Assembly: GCA_012839865.1 (NCBI GenBank)
Contig: DUMO01000044.1
Span: 1-38,438 of the forward strand
Reading direction: 5' to 3'
Origin: Clostridiaceae bacterium
GTDB lineage: Bacteria > Bacillota > Clostridia > CAYPLH01 > DUMO01
DNA length: 38,438 bases
Position numbers and translations under genes: made by a program
Shown here: positions 1-8,212 of the stretch, in pieces
How the letters are laid out: every line of letters starts with the position of its first letter
Numbering within the stretch: position 1 is the stretch's first letter
The notes under the pieces: model-generated
The model's database searches: none
What the model saw: only the letters and a program-made list of their open reading frames with translations
Told to the model about the DNA's origin: nothing

Positions 1-1
1 G

Positions 2-121
2 TGTAGGAATGGCCACAAAACCATTCCAGCAGTAGAGGGGTTGGACACCCCGGAAGCGTACCGATGGAACAGTCATTGTTTCGTTGAGAGCTCGAAGCTC
101 GCCATTTCAATGGCGATGTAG
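2..121 (+). CDS. C-terminal fragment of TnpB-like transposon protein (partial)
   Basis: An open frame runs from the window edge to a TAG at 119-121 and gives about 39 residues, including NGHKTIPAVEG and a tail ending SKLAISMAM. The gene start lies outside the window, so this is cut by the window edge and not necessarily broken. The call rests mostly on what follows: the last codons lie inside a hairpin and a TAGTTCAC end typical of IS200/IS605-family right ends, where the tnpB 3' end overlaps its guide RNA. TnpB is an RNA-guided nuclease that helps such transposons persist. No catalytic motif is visible in this short tail. Frame 1 also gives a short peptide but has a stop at its second codon, so frame 2 is preferred. 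Confidence in the protein frame is moderate. Confidence 0.45.
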   Translation, partial: CRNGHKTIPAVEGLDTPEAYRWNSHCFVESSKLAISMAM

Positions 122-126
122 TTCAC
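82..126 (+). mobile_element. Right end of an IS200/IS605-family element, with guide-RNA scaffold 3' end
   Basis: The block reads GAGAGCTCGAAGCTC, then a 6-bp hairpin (CGCCAT/ATGGCG, about 100-115), then TAGTTCAC ending at 126. This order (GAAGC, short hairpin, TAGTTCAC) is the recurrent right end of TnpB-only and IS605-type elements in clostridia and cyanobacteria, as I remember it. In such elements this segment is the 3' scaffold of the omega RNA, and the bases just outside (127 onward, TTTTACATAAAGAATA) would be read as the guide. The boundary at 126 is inferred from the motif, because the left end is not in the window. Confidence 0.6.
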
Positions 127-272
127 TTTTACATAAAGAATATTTTTAAGGGAATCGAGCAGGCTCAAGCCTACTGCCCCAAAAAGCCCTTGTTAACAAT
201 TCTCCTTATATGTGGCAGCTTCGCCATATTTTTACCATTGCCTTGCATAGAGCTCCTGTTTGACAAAAATTC

Positions 273-488
273 CTATAATTGCTCTTGAGCCATTTTAATC
301 AGTTTTTTTACCATTTGACCACCGATAGGCCCGCCCTGGGCACCGTTTACTCTTGAAGGCAAATCTCCCTTGTAATGGTCGTTAAACTCCTTGCAGTATT
401 GAAGATGCCCAATTTCTTTTGCCGCTTCCAGCTTTAAGCGCTTCATTGCATCTTCTGCTCCAGGTACCAGGTAATTATTTCTTGCCAT
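273..488 (-). CDS. Alpha/beta-type small acid-soluble spore protein
   Basis: This small basic protein (71 aa) belongs to the family that coats and protects DNA in the dormant spore and is degraded by the GPR protease at germination. The N-terminal helix region contains KLEAAKEIG, resembling the conserved (K)xExAxEhG block. The C-terminal half has LPSRVNGAQGGPIGGQMVKKLI, the Gly/Arg/Asn-rich DNA-binding signature. The start at 488 is chosen because AAGGTGGTG lies 6 bases upstream; an in-frame codon 12 bases further up overlaps that site. It contains one cysteine (YCKEF), which is unusual for the family. It is transcribed alone. A forespore promoter is expected, but I could not identify one with confidence. 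A second, different member is at 29780-29986. Confidence 0.9.
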   Translation of the reverse strand: MARNNYLVPGAEDAMKRLKLEAAKEIGHLQYCKEFNDHYKGDLPSRVNGAQGGPIGGQMVKKLIKMAQEQL

Positions 489-789
489 TTTTTTCACCAC
501 CTTGTTATTGCTGATTTTAACCGTATTTGAAATTACTTTCTAAGAAAAATACAACATGATGACAATATTATTATTTGTACAAAACATATTTTAAAGCTCA
601 TAAAATATATACTTTAATGGTAAAAAAATCAAGAGCAGACCGTCGGAAGCTTTAAAAGTTTTCAAAAGAACAACCAACTCATGATACAACATTGGAAAGG
701 AAGATGTACTTGCATAAATCATTGAGTAAAAAAAAGATACCTTTATTTTATTAGATATCCAGGTAAAATAAATGCAAAAATTATACCCT
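489..789. other. AT-rich intergenic region, no gene seen
   Basis: This lies between the divergent spore-protein gene (-) and the YerC-like gene (+). It is strongly AT-rich with no open frame of note. It must hold the spore-protein promoter on the minus strand, but no confident -35/-10 pair stood out. The plus-strand promoter for the next gene begins at 790. Confidence 0.5.
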
Positions 790-818
790 TTGACAATGCC
801 TGCAACTTAATTTAAAAT
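790..818 (+). promoter_or_regulatory. Sigma-A-type promoter for the YerC/YecD-like gene
   Basis: TTGACA at 790-795 and TAAAAT at 813-818 are separated by 17 bases. The pair lies about 65 bases upstream of the GTG start at 884. Confidence 0.65.
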
Positions 819-883
819 GTTATTGTAAGTTATTAACTATTAACATTTTTACAAATTTTGTAACTTGCCGGGGGATATGCTTT

Positions 884-1177
884 GTGAATTCAAAAATTAG
901 ATCCGAATCGGTTAACAGGTTGTTTGAAGCAATATTATTATTGGAAAATGTCGATGAATGCTATAATTTTTTTGAAGATATCTGTACCATTGCAGAAATT
1001 AAAGCTATGGCCCAGAGGCTTGAAGTTGCAAAGATGTTGAGGGAAAAGGCCACCTATACTGAAATCAGCGAAAAAACCGGGGCAAGCACTGCAACCATAA
1101 GCAGGGTTAACCGATCATTAAATTATGGCGCGGACGGATATAATCTTATACTTAACCGCCTGGAAGGCAAGAAGTAA
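884..1177 (+). CDS. YerC/YecD family TrpR-related DNA-binding protein
   Basis: This 97-aa protein matches the YerC/YecD subfamily of Trp-repressor-like proteins. Those have a helical N-terminus followed by a helix-turn-helix in the TrpR superfamily. The N-terminal block (residues about 5-35, SVNRLFEAILLLENVDECYNFF) and the HTH (residues about 55-83, REKATYTEISEKTGASTATISRVN) are both clear. The GTG start at 884 has a GGGGGAT site about 10 bases upstream and a sigma-A promoter at 790-818. The targets of this subfamily are not well defined, and it lacks the context expected for tryptophan control here. It is monocistronic: the next supported gene is about 680 bases downstream. Confidence 0.88.
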   Translation: MNSKIRSESVNRLFEAILLLENVDECYNFFEDICTIAEIKAMAQRLEVAKMLREKATYTEISEKTGASTATISRVNRSLNYGADGYNLILNRLEGKK

Positions 1178-1739
1178 TATACGGACTGATACAAGCCCGC
1201 AGCAATCCTCCATGTTATCGGATTGGAAAAAATTATGCTAAGAATTATTTTTGCAAGTTTAATCATATTATCCACCATAAATGCCGAGACTTTTGTCCTG
1301 CTTGACAATTGCAACTCCGGGTTTTTGTCCTGTTTGAAAACTTCCTTAAGTACGCAGGAGGAAGCCGGGAAGGGTCCGCAAAAGTTGTCTTCGGCTGCAA
1401 CAGGTTTAAAATGCGACAATCATAAAGCTAATTTTTTTCTTCCATACTTTGTTTATTCCAATTCCTGTGTATACCGGTCTTTTTGCAGGCAGGATTCATG
1501 CTTTTGCTTTTTTCACCAGGATGTTTTTGTTCAACAAATAAACAAGGATATAGTGTTGCACCACTCCAATCTTTCTCCGCCCTTTGCTTATTCAGTATAT
1601 TTTTAAACTTTAAAGTCATGAAGCCAGGGATTGCCTGATATGCTTCCAAGGTTCCTGAATGGGAGTTGATGTGATTAATTCAGGAGAATCCCGGTGCTGT
1701 TTAAACCGGTACCATGACCTGTCAAGATTTTCATGCATT
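1178..1739. other. Long intergenic stretch without a supported gene
   Basis: Open frames on both strands reach 73-127 codons. Their translations are rich in Phe, Cys and His, have no recognisable motif, and none has a ribosome binding site. The plus frame 1223-1606 begins with a hydrophobic stretch like a signal peptide, but only from a TTG lacking a Shine-Dalgarno sequence. Nothing else is identified. It may be decayed sequence. Confidence 0.4.
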
Positions 1740-1766
1740 TTGACACTTTATAGTTTTGGCATAATT
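1740..1766 (+). promoter_or_regulatory. Possible sigma-A promoter for DUF5317-secA
   Basis: TTGACA at 1740-1745 is followed after 15 bases by ATAATT (1761-1766), or after 16 bases by TAATTC. The spacing is slightly short. It lies about 95 bases before the DUF5317 start and is the best -35 box in this gap. Confidence 0.4.
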
Positions 1767-1858
1767 CTTGATATAAGGCACCGGTTCAAAATGATTGTGT
1801 GATTTTTAACCATTTTGTATAAACACCATGCAATAATTTTCAAAAGAGGTGATATCAT

Positions 1859-2455
1859 ATGCTTTATATTCTGGCCATAGCAGCAGCAATAACGGCAGGT
1901 GTCATAGCCGGCGGAAAAGTGTCTAATCTTGCTGATATCAGGATCAATAAGGCCTGGTTGATAATTGTGGCTTTTTCCATGCAGGCCCTTGTACAGATTC
2001 TGGGGATGAGGGAAATTGTTCCAGTCTCACAATACAGTATTGTAATTTCCGGTGTGGTTTATTGCCTGCTTTTTGCATGTTTCTGGTTTAATCGAAATTA
2101 TATTGGCATATGGTTTATTGCTGCCGGGTCCTTTATGAATGCCCTTGTAATGATGGCAAACGGTGGTAAAATGCCGGTGGAGGAAAGCATACTTGAGAGC
2201 CAGGGCGCACCTTTGGAAATTATTGAAAAGGTCAGGTTGGGGATGGACGGGAAGCATTCCATTATAGATGGAAGCACAAAACTGGTATTTTTGTCTGACA
2301 TTATTGAAACACCACCTTTCCTTGACTGGATGATGCAGATTGTAAGCATTGGAGACCTGGTTGTTGTGCTGGGATTATTCATCCTTGTATTTGAAATCGT
2401 AAAAAAAGGCAATACTCTAAACAATATTGGAGGTAGTAAAAGTGCGGTTAATTGA
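1859..2455 (+). CDS. DUF5317 family membrane protein
   Basis: This 198-aa integral membrane protein has about five or six hydrophobic segments (residues about 1-20, 33-50, 58-76, 79-98, 163-183) and a central polar loop containing NGGKMPV and a KHSI block. The pattern fits the clostridial DUF5317 family, whose function is unknown. The ATG is preceded by AAAGAGGTGATATC at ideal distance. The 3' end overlaps the secA start by 14 bases: the secA ribosome binding site and GTG lie inside the last codons of this gene. Translational coupling of the two is therefore likely. Whether the protein has a role in secretion is not known; the link is positional only. Confidence 0.8.
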   Translation: MLYILAIAAAITAGVIAGGKVSNLADIRINKAWLIIVAFSMQALVQILGMREIVPVSQYSIVISGVVYCLLFACFWFNRNYIGIWFIAAGSFMNALVMMANGGKMPVEESILESQGAPLEIIEKVRLGMDGKHSIIDGSTKLVFLSDIIETPPFLDWMMQIVSIGDLVVVLGLFILVFEIVKKGNTLNNIGGSKSAVN

Positions 2456-5168
2456 GAAAATTTTTGGTTCATATAGTGATCGGGAAATTAAAAGGATTAT
2501 GCCTATTGTAGAGAAAATTGAATCCCTTGAGCCCCAGATGCAAAAATTGACTGATGAGCAGCTAAGGGGGAAAACAGCGGAGTTCAAGGAAAGGCTGAAA
2601 AAAGGTGAGACCCTTGATGATATTCTTCCTGAAGCCTTCGCAACAGTCAGGGAGGCATCATACAGGGTACTTGACAAGCGGCACTTCACAGTTCAGTTGA
2701 TCGGCGGTATTGTGCTTCACCAGGGAAGAATAGCGGAAATGAAGACAGGTGAAGGAAAAACAATAGTTGCAACACTTCCTGTTTATCTAAACGCTCTGGA
2801 AGGCAAAGGCGTGCATCTGGTAACCGTGAATGATTATCTGGCAAAATTCCATAGTGAATGGATGGGCAAAGTTTACAATTTTCTTGGCCTGTCAGTAGGG
2901 CTAATTGTTCATGACATGAACAATGCCCAAAGGCGGCAGGCGTATAATTGTGATATAACATACGGTACAAACAACGAGTTTGGCTTTGACTATCTGAGGG
3001 ACAACATGGTCATATATAAGGAAGAGATGGTTCAAAGAGAACTGCATTATGCCATTGTAGACGAAGTAGACAGCATATTGATAGATGAAGCAAGAACACC
3101 CCTTATCATATCCGGAGCGGCAGACAAATCAACGGATTTGTATAGGGTAGCGAACTCCTTTGTAAGCAGGCTGAAGGCAAAGGTTTATACCCAGACGGAT
3201 GACAAGGAGGACATGGACGACCTGGAGGAAGATTACATTGTAGATGAAAAGGCGCATACTGTAGCCCTTACTGCAAAGGGAGTAAAAAAGGCTGAGCAGT
3301 TCTTTAATGTAGAAAATATCACCGATCCGGAAAACATGACCATAATGCATCATATAAACCAGGCGTGCAAAGCCCATGGGCTGATGAAGCGGGACAGGGA
3401 TTATGTTGTCAAAGATGGTGAAGTAATTATTGTTGATGAATTTACCGGGCGTTTAATGTACGGACGGCGCTACAGTGAGGGCTTGCACCAGGCTATAGAG
3501 GCAAAAGAAGGAGTTACGGTGGAAAGAGAGAGCAAAACCCTTGCCACCATTACATTCCAGAATTATTTCCGCATGTACAAAAAGCTTGCCGGCATGACCG
3601 GTACCGCCTTGACTGAAGAGCAGGAATTCCGGGATATCTATGGCATGGATGTTGTTGCAATTCCGACAAACAAACCCATGATAAGAGTGGATCATCCGGA
3701 TGTAGTGTATAGAAATGAAAAAGGAAAATTCAATGCAGTCATTGATGAGATTGTGGAATGCCACAAAAAGGGGCAGCCTGTCCTTGTGGGTACAATTTCC
3801 ATAGAAAAATCTGAAATTTTGAGTGCAATGCTCAAAAGGCGGGGTGTTCCCCACAATGTCCTGAATGCAAAATTTCATGAAATGGAAGCTGAAATAGTTG
3901 CCCAGGCTGGAAGGTTGGGGGCGGTCACCATCGCCACAAACATGGCGGGCCGTGGTACTGATATCATGCTTGGCGGAAACCCTGAGTTTATGGCAATGCA
4001 GGAGATGAGAAAAAGAGGTATTCCCGAAGAAATTGTTATTAGAGCCATCGGATTTGATGAAACCCAGGATGAGGAAGTACTAAGTGCAAGAAGGTTGTTC
4101 AGAGAGCTGCATGCCATGTACAAGGTTAAAACAGATGAGGAGCATGACAAGGTTGTAGCCTTGGGCGGGCTTCATATAATCGGAACCGAAAGGCATGAAT
4201 CGAGACGTATAGACAATCAGCTTCGGGGCCGTTCAGGCAGGCAGGGAGACCCGGGTTCCTCCAGGTTCTACATTTCCCTGGAAGATGACCTTATGAGGTT
4301 GTTTGGATCAGATAGAATATCCGGTATAGTAGATGCCCTGGGACTTGAGGAAGACCAGCCTATTGAGCACCGGATGCTGTCCAATGCAATTGAAAATGCT
4401 CAAAAGAGGGTGGAAAGCAGGAACTTTAATATCCGAAAACATGTGCTGCAGTATGACGATGTAATGAACAAGCAGAGAGAAGTCATTTACAAGCAAAGAA
4501 GGACTGTCTTGAATGGTGAAAGCCTGAAAGCTACTTATGAAAAAATTATTTCCGGAACCGTGGATCATATGGTGCAGTTGTTTTGTTCAGAAAGCCCGCA
4601 TCCGGACGATTGGGACTGGGATGGACTTATCCGGTATGCGGAAAGCATTTTCCTGCCCAAAGGCGCACTGGATGACATGCGCAGAAACCTTGAAGGTTTG
4701 ACTGTGGATATTTTGAAAGAAAGACTTGTATCAATTGGACTTGAAATGTATCAACATAAGGAAGAGCAGTTTGGAGAAGCAACTGTGCGTGAGATTGAAA
4801 GAATTATCATGCTGCGGGTAGTTGATCAAAAATGGATGGACCATATCGATGCTATGGACCAACTGCGGCATGGTATCGGTTTGCGGGCATATGGCCAGAG
4901 AGATCCTGTCATTGAATACAAGTTTGAAGGGTTTGAGATGTTCGAAGAAATGATAAGGAGTATTCAGGAAGATGCCTTAAGAATATTGCTCCATACCCGT
5001 GTTGAAAATGCTCCCATGAAGCGTGAAAAGGTTGCCGAACCGGTAACTGCTTCTCATGGAGACACTCCCCAAAAGCCCCAGACAGTGAAAAAGGCTGCAC
5101 ACGTTGGCCGCAATGACCCGTGTCCCTGTGGCAGCGGGAAAAAATACAAAAAATGTTGCGGACAATAG
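2442..5168 (+). CDS. secA: Preprotein translocase ATPase SecA
   Basis: SecA is the ATP-driven motor that pushes unfolded preproteins through SecYEG. This 908-aa protein is of typical length. The Walker A motif MKTGEGKT is at residues 100-107. The DEAD-type Walker B region is [16 protein letters not shown] (about 208-223). The second motor domain carries [10 protein letters not shown] and the [15 protein letters not shown] motif VI. The C-terminal zinc motif [13 protein letters not shown] is at residues 894-906, the SecB or ribosome contact element. The start is set at GTG 2442 because GGAGGT lies 8 bases upstream. A TTG 15 bases earlier is in frame but overlaps the Shine-Dalgarno site itself. 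It is co-transcribed with DUF5317. No prfB follows, although secA-prfB is a common order in Firmicutes. Confidence 0.98.
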   Translation: MRLIEKIFGSYSDREIKRIMPIVEKIESLEPQMQKLTDEQLRGKTAEFKERLKKGETLDDILPEAFATVREASYRVLDKRHFTVQLIGGIVLHQGRIAEMKTGEGKTIVATLPVYLNALEGKGVHLVTVNDYLAKFHSEWMGKVYNFLGLSVGLIVHDMNNAQRRQAYNCDITYGTNNEFGFDYLRDNMVIYKEEMVQRELHYAIVDEVDSILIDEARTPLIISGAADKSTDLYRVANSFVSRLKAKVYTQTDDKEDMDDLEEDYIVDEKAHTVALTAKGVKKAEQFFNVENITDPENMTIMHHINQACKAHGLMKRDRDYVVKDGEVIIVDEFTGRLMYGRRYSEGLHQAIEAKEGVTVERESKTLATITFQNYFRMYKKLAGMTGTALTEEQEFRDIYGMDVVAIPTNKPMIRVDHPDVVYRNEKGKFNAVIDEIVECHKKGQPVLVGTISIEKSEILSAMLKRRGVPHNVLNAKFHEMEAEIVAQAGRLGAVTIATNMAGRGTDIMLGGNPEFMAMQEMRKRGIPEEIVIRAIGFDETQDEEVLSARRLFRELHAMYKVKTDEEHDKVVALGGLHIIGTERHESRRIDNQLRGRSGRQGDPGSSRFYISLEDDLMRLFGSDRISGIVDALGLEEDQPIEHRMLSNAIENAQKRVESRNFNIRKHVLQYDDVMNKQREVIYKQRRTVLNGESLKATYEKIISGTVDHMVQLFCSESPHPDDWDWDGLIRYAESIFLPKGALDDMRRNLEGLTVDILKERLVSIGLEMYQHKEEQFGEATVREIERIIMLRVVDQKWMDHIDAMDQLRHGIGLRAYGQRDPVIEYKFEGFEMFEEMIRSIQEDALRILLHTRVENAPMKREKVAEPVTASHGDTPQKPQTVKKAAHVGRNDPCPCGSGKKYKKCCGQ

Positions 5169-5189
5169 TTTGTTATAATTATGAACAAA

Positions 5190-5236
5190 CCCGTGCCTTA
5201 AAAGAGGTGAAGGTAAACCCTTTTTTAAGGCACGGG
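5190..5236 (+). other. Perfect 14-bp inverted repeat after secA
   Basis: Arms CCCGTGCCTTAAAA (5190-5203) and its exact complement (5223-5236) enclose a 19-base loop that contains a purine-rich GAGGTGAAGG sequence. It starts 22 bases after the secA stop. No U-run follows the right arm, so it is not a canonical intrinsic terminator. The inner T-run lies inside the stem. It could be a 3'-end stability hairpin or a regulatory structure. Confidence 0.6.
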
Positions 5237-5420
5237 AATAGACTGGTGCATGTTGAAAAGGTGAAATTGATTTCTGAAGGAATTGAAATTGTCACAGGAT
5301 AATTATCATGAAGCCAAACAAGGAGTAAAGATCGGTGAAAGGCCGTTGAAATGCACAGAACGACAAACATTTTAAGGATACAAACGAAAATTCAATAAAT
5401 ATACGAAACGGAGTTTAACT

Positions 5421-6701
5421 ATGAACTATAACGAGGCAATAGAATACATACATAGCTCTTATAAGTTCGGAATCAAGCTTGGTCTTGAAAATATAAAAAC
5501 ACTTCTTAATCTTCTGGGAAATCCCCAGGACAGCTTAAAATACGTCCATATTGCCGGAACAAACGGCAAAGGTTCCACTGCCGCCTATATAACCCAAATT
5601 CTCATGGAGGCAGGGTACAATGTAGGCACTTATACATCACCTTATCTTCTGAGATTTACAGAACGCATTAAATTCAATAATATTGAAATTGAAGAAGAAA
5701 CACTGGCGGAACTGACAGAAAAAGTAAGGGAAAAAGTGGAAGCCATGGCAGGTATGGGTCTTAATCACCCCACTGAATTTGAAATTGTTACCGCGATTGG
5801 TTTCTTATATTTTGCCCTGAAAAAATGTGACATTGTTGTTTTGGAGGTAGGACTTGGGGGGAGGTTTGATTCCACCAATGTCATAAATTGCCCCCTTGTC
5901 AGTGTCATCACCTCCATCAGCCTGGACCATACCCGGCACCTGGGGGAAACCCTTGCCAAAATTGCCTATGAAAAGGCAGGTATAATAAAGGAAAAGGGAG
6001 ATGTTTCAATATATCCTCTGGAGGATGAGGCCTTAAGGGTTGTGAAGCAGGTCTGCCTGGAGAAGAACGCGAGACTTGTAAGTTTCGGCAAAAATGATGT
6101 AAAGGTTAAAAGTGAAGGAATTTTCGGACAGGAGTTTGATTTTGGCAGGTTCAAAGATTTGAAAATAACCCTGCCGGGTGAGCATCAGCCTTATAATGCC
6201 GCCCTTGCGGTGCAAACTGTGGATTTACTGAGAGAAAAGGGATTAAAAATAAGTGATGAAGCCATAATAAACGGATTGTTAAAGACAAAATGGCCCGGGA
6301 GAATGGAAGTCGTATCCCGCAACCCCGCAGTGATTATTGACGGAGCGCACAATCCTGATGCTGCGCTTAAGTTGACTCAAAGTTTGAGCAAGTATTTCCC
6401 CGGTAAAAAAATAATATTTATAATGGGTGTAATGAAGGACAAGAACTATATGGAAATGATCAGGGCGGCTGCGCCAATAGCCAGGTGCTTTATAGCAGTT
6501 GCAACACTGGATGAATCCCGGAGCCTGCCTGCGGAAGAATTGGCAGCTTGTATAAAACAGTATTGTAATAATGTACTGATTGGTGATACAATTAAAGGAG
6601 CTGTTGACACTGCATTAAACCTTGCAGATCAGAATGATGTTATATGCGCCTTTGGTTCATTGTATTACATTGGAGAAGTCAAAAGCTTGCTGGAAAACTG
6701 A
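5421..6701 (+). CDS. folC: Bifunctional folylpolyglutamate synthase/dihydrofolate synthase
   Basis: FolC joins glutamate to dihydropteroate or to folates using ATP, in the cytoplasm. The 426-aa product has the usual length and the Mur-ligase fold. The P-loop AGTNGKGST is at residues 45-53. TSPYLLRFTERI (about 73-84) matches the folate-binding loop family pattern (SPHL..ERI). EVGLGGRFDSTN lies at about 140-151, and the Mur-ligase C-terminal domain begins with DGAHNPDA (about 311-318). The ATG at 5421 follows a modest ACGGAG site. A 252-base gap containing a hairpin separates it from secA. The next gene begins 84 bases after the stop, so co-transcription is possible. Confidence 0.95.
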   Translation: MNYNEAIEYIHSSYKFGIKLGLENIKTLLNLLGNPQDSLKYVHIAGTNGKGSTAAYITQILMEAGYNVGTYTSPYLLRFTERIKFNNIEIEEETLAELTEKVREKVEAMAGMGLNHPTEFEIVTAIGFLYFALKKCDIVVLEVGLGGRFDSTNVINCPLVSVITSISLDHTRHLGETLAKIAYEKAGIIKEKGDVSIYPLEDEALRVVKQVCLEKNARLVSFGKNDVKVKSEGIFGQEFDFGRFKDLKITLPGEHQPYNAALAVQTVDLLREKGLKISDEAIINGLLKTKWPGRMEVVSRNPAVIIDGAHNPDAALKLTQSLSKYFPGKKIIFIMGVMKDKNYMEMIRAAAPIARCFIAVATLDESRSLPAEELAACIKQYCNNVLIGDTIKGAVDTALNLADQNDVICAFGSLYYIGEVKSLLEN

Positions 6702-6785
6702 GAAAGCCGGCATCATAAAATTCATATTAAAATTCATATTCAATTTTCGTACTGAGTTTGATGAACTGTTCAGGAGGTGAATCGA

Positions 6786-7931
6786 TTGATTAATTTTAAA
6801 AAGGAACTGGAGGAGTACTCTCCTATACAGTTGGAATTTGGGGAACAGGAGCATGAAATTCCTGATAATATTAAAAACTCGGCAATTTTATATAATAAAG
6901 CCCTTGAAAATTTAAAAATAGGAAGCGAAGATATTGCGATAATAGGGCTTAAGAAAGCCGTGTCAATGAACCCTGAGTTTCTTAAAGCAATGAATCTCCT
7001 GGGGCTTGCCTATTGTATAGTGAATGATTTCGACAGCGCGGCTGAAGTTTTCAGGCAGGTAATTGATGCCGAAAAAAACAGTGTTAAGGCCCTGGAGTAT
7101 TTAAACAGCATCAGCAGCGCAAATACAGGTGATACAAAAGCTATACGGCCCAAAAAGGAAAAAGAAATAAAATTGAAGCCGGCAAAGAGTGCTGCACCAA
7201 GTGCTGCACCAAAAGAAGGGGATTCAACAATAAAATCTTTCAAGTTTAATACAATCAATTACTTGCTGGGAGCAGCGACAGGAGTTGCAATAATAATTTT
7301 TCTGGGCTTTATATATTTCTTCTTTTTGGATACCGGTACTGATGCAGGGAATGCCGGCAATATCAATAATCCCCTTGATACGGCAATTTCCCAGAGAATA
7401 AGAGAAGAGCTGGAGTCAGAATACAAAGAGCAGCTTGCGGCTAAGGATAACGAGATAGGCAAACTAGAACAGGACCTGGAGGCCGCAAAGGAGAGTGCCA
7501 ATTACCTTAAGAATGTAATTTTGCTTAACGAGGTCAAACACCTGTTTGCTCTGGAAGAGTATGAAAAAGCGGCAGACAGGTTTATAGAAATAAAGGATCT
7601 GGAGTTTACAGGGGATGATAAAAAAACCTTTGACAAAATAAAGACTGATGAGATGAATAAAGCCATATGGTCAATATACAACCAGGGTTTGGATTATTTC
7701 AAAAAGGCACAGTATAGCCAGGCTCTGGAAAGGTTTGTAAAAGTTGAGGGCTATGTTGATGAATGGTCAAATATGGACTGGCTGCTTTATCATATGGGTG
7801 TCTGCTACAAGGAACTGAACGATTCACGAAAAGCGCTGGAAATGTTTGAAAAGATTAAGGATGAATATCAGAATAGCGGAACCATTCAATATGTCAACTA
7901 TATGATTGACCAAATAACAAACAAAGTTTGA
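6786..7931 (+). CDS. Membrane-anchored TPR protein
   Basis: This 381-aa protein has three parts. A cytoplasmic N-terminal TPR pair (residues about 30-105) contains ALENLKIGSEDIAIIGLKKAV and LLGLAYCIVNDFDSAAEVFRQVI. A Lys/Ala/Pro-rich linker and one transmembrane helix (residues about 160-183) follow. After this comes a coiled coil (about 200-245, many Glu/Lys) and C-terminal TPR units (FALEEYEKAADRFIEI; GVCYKELNDSRKALEMFEKI). The start is TTG 6786 because AGGAGG ends 9 bases before it; the GTG at 6777 overlaps the Shine-Dalgarno site. Its partners are unknown. Because only the C-terminal part is likely outside, it may scaffold an envelope complex. It ends just before repeat element A. Confidence 0.75.
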   Translation: MINFKKELEEYSPIQLEFGEQEHEIPDNIKNSAILYNKALENLKIGSEDIAIIGLKKAVSMNPEFLKAMNLLGLAYCIVNDFDSAAEVFRQVIDAEKNSVKALEYLNSISSANTGDTKAIRPKKEKEIKLKPAKSAAPSAAPKEGDSTIKSFKFNTINYLLGAATGVAIIIFLGFIYFFFLDTGTDAGNAGNINNPLDTAISQRIREELESEYKEQLAAKDNEIGKLEQDLEAAKESANYLKNVILLNEVKHLFALEEYEKAADRFIEIKDLEFTGDDKKTFDKIKTDEMNKAIWSIYNQGLDYFKKAQYSQALERFVKVEGYVDEWSNMDWLLYHMGVCYKELNDSRKALEMFEKIKDEYQNSGTIQYVNYMIDQITNKV

Positions 7932-7986
7932 CAATTTTACTTAGAATGCTTTTATGTGGTTGCTGCTCAGAGGCAACCTCTCAAGA

Positions 7987-8191
7987 ATGAAAGGTATGCA
8001 TAAAATAACAAGGCTCTTATTTTGAGAAAACCGACAGTTCGCCTCATGCAAAAATGCTACCGCTTTTTACTCGCCCTCCCTGGCTCGAAAAAGCTAAAAA
8101 ACATCCTGTTTTTTTCACGTATTTTTGCATTCAGCTCACCTGGTTTTCTAACAAAATAAAGCCGATTGTTATTGTTCTGCATACCTTTCAT
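7987..8191. repeat. Intergenic palindromic repeat, copy A (long form)
   Basis: The left arm (7987-8032) begins ATGAAAGGTATGCA and ends GAGAAAACC. The right arm (8142-8191) is nearly its reverse complement, with small indels. The symmetry continues inward through ATGCAAAAAT (about 8045-8054) and ATTTTTGCAT (8121-8130). The 205-bp unit fills the gap between two convergent genes and could fold into a long hairpin on either strand. Related copies are at 11073, 13042, 25257 and 31423. Confidence 0.8.
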
Positions 8192-8212
8192 ATCACAGAG
8201 ATGTTCCCAGGA

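Noticed and set aside
1223-1606. 127-codon plus-strand frame with a hydrophobic start
   Set aside because: It starts only at a TTG without a Shine-Dalgarno site, is overlapped by antisense frames of similar quality, and has no known motif.
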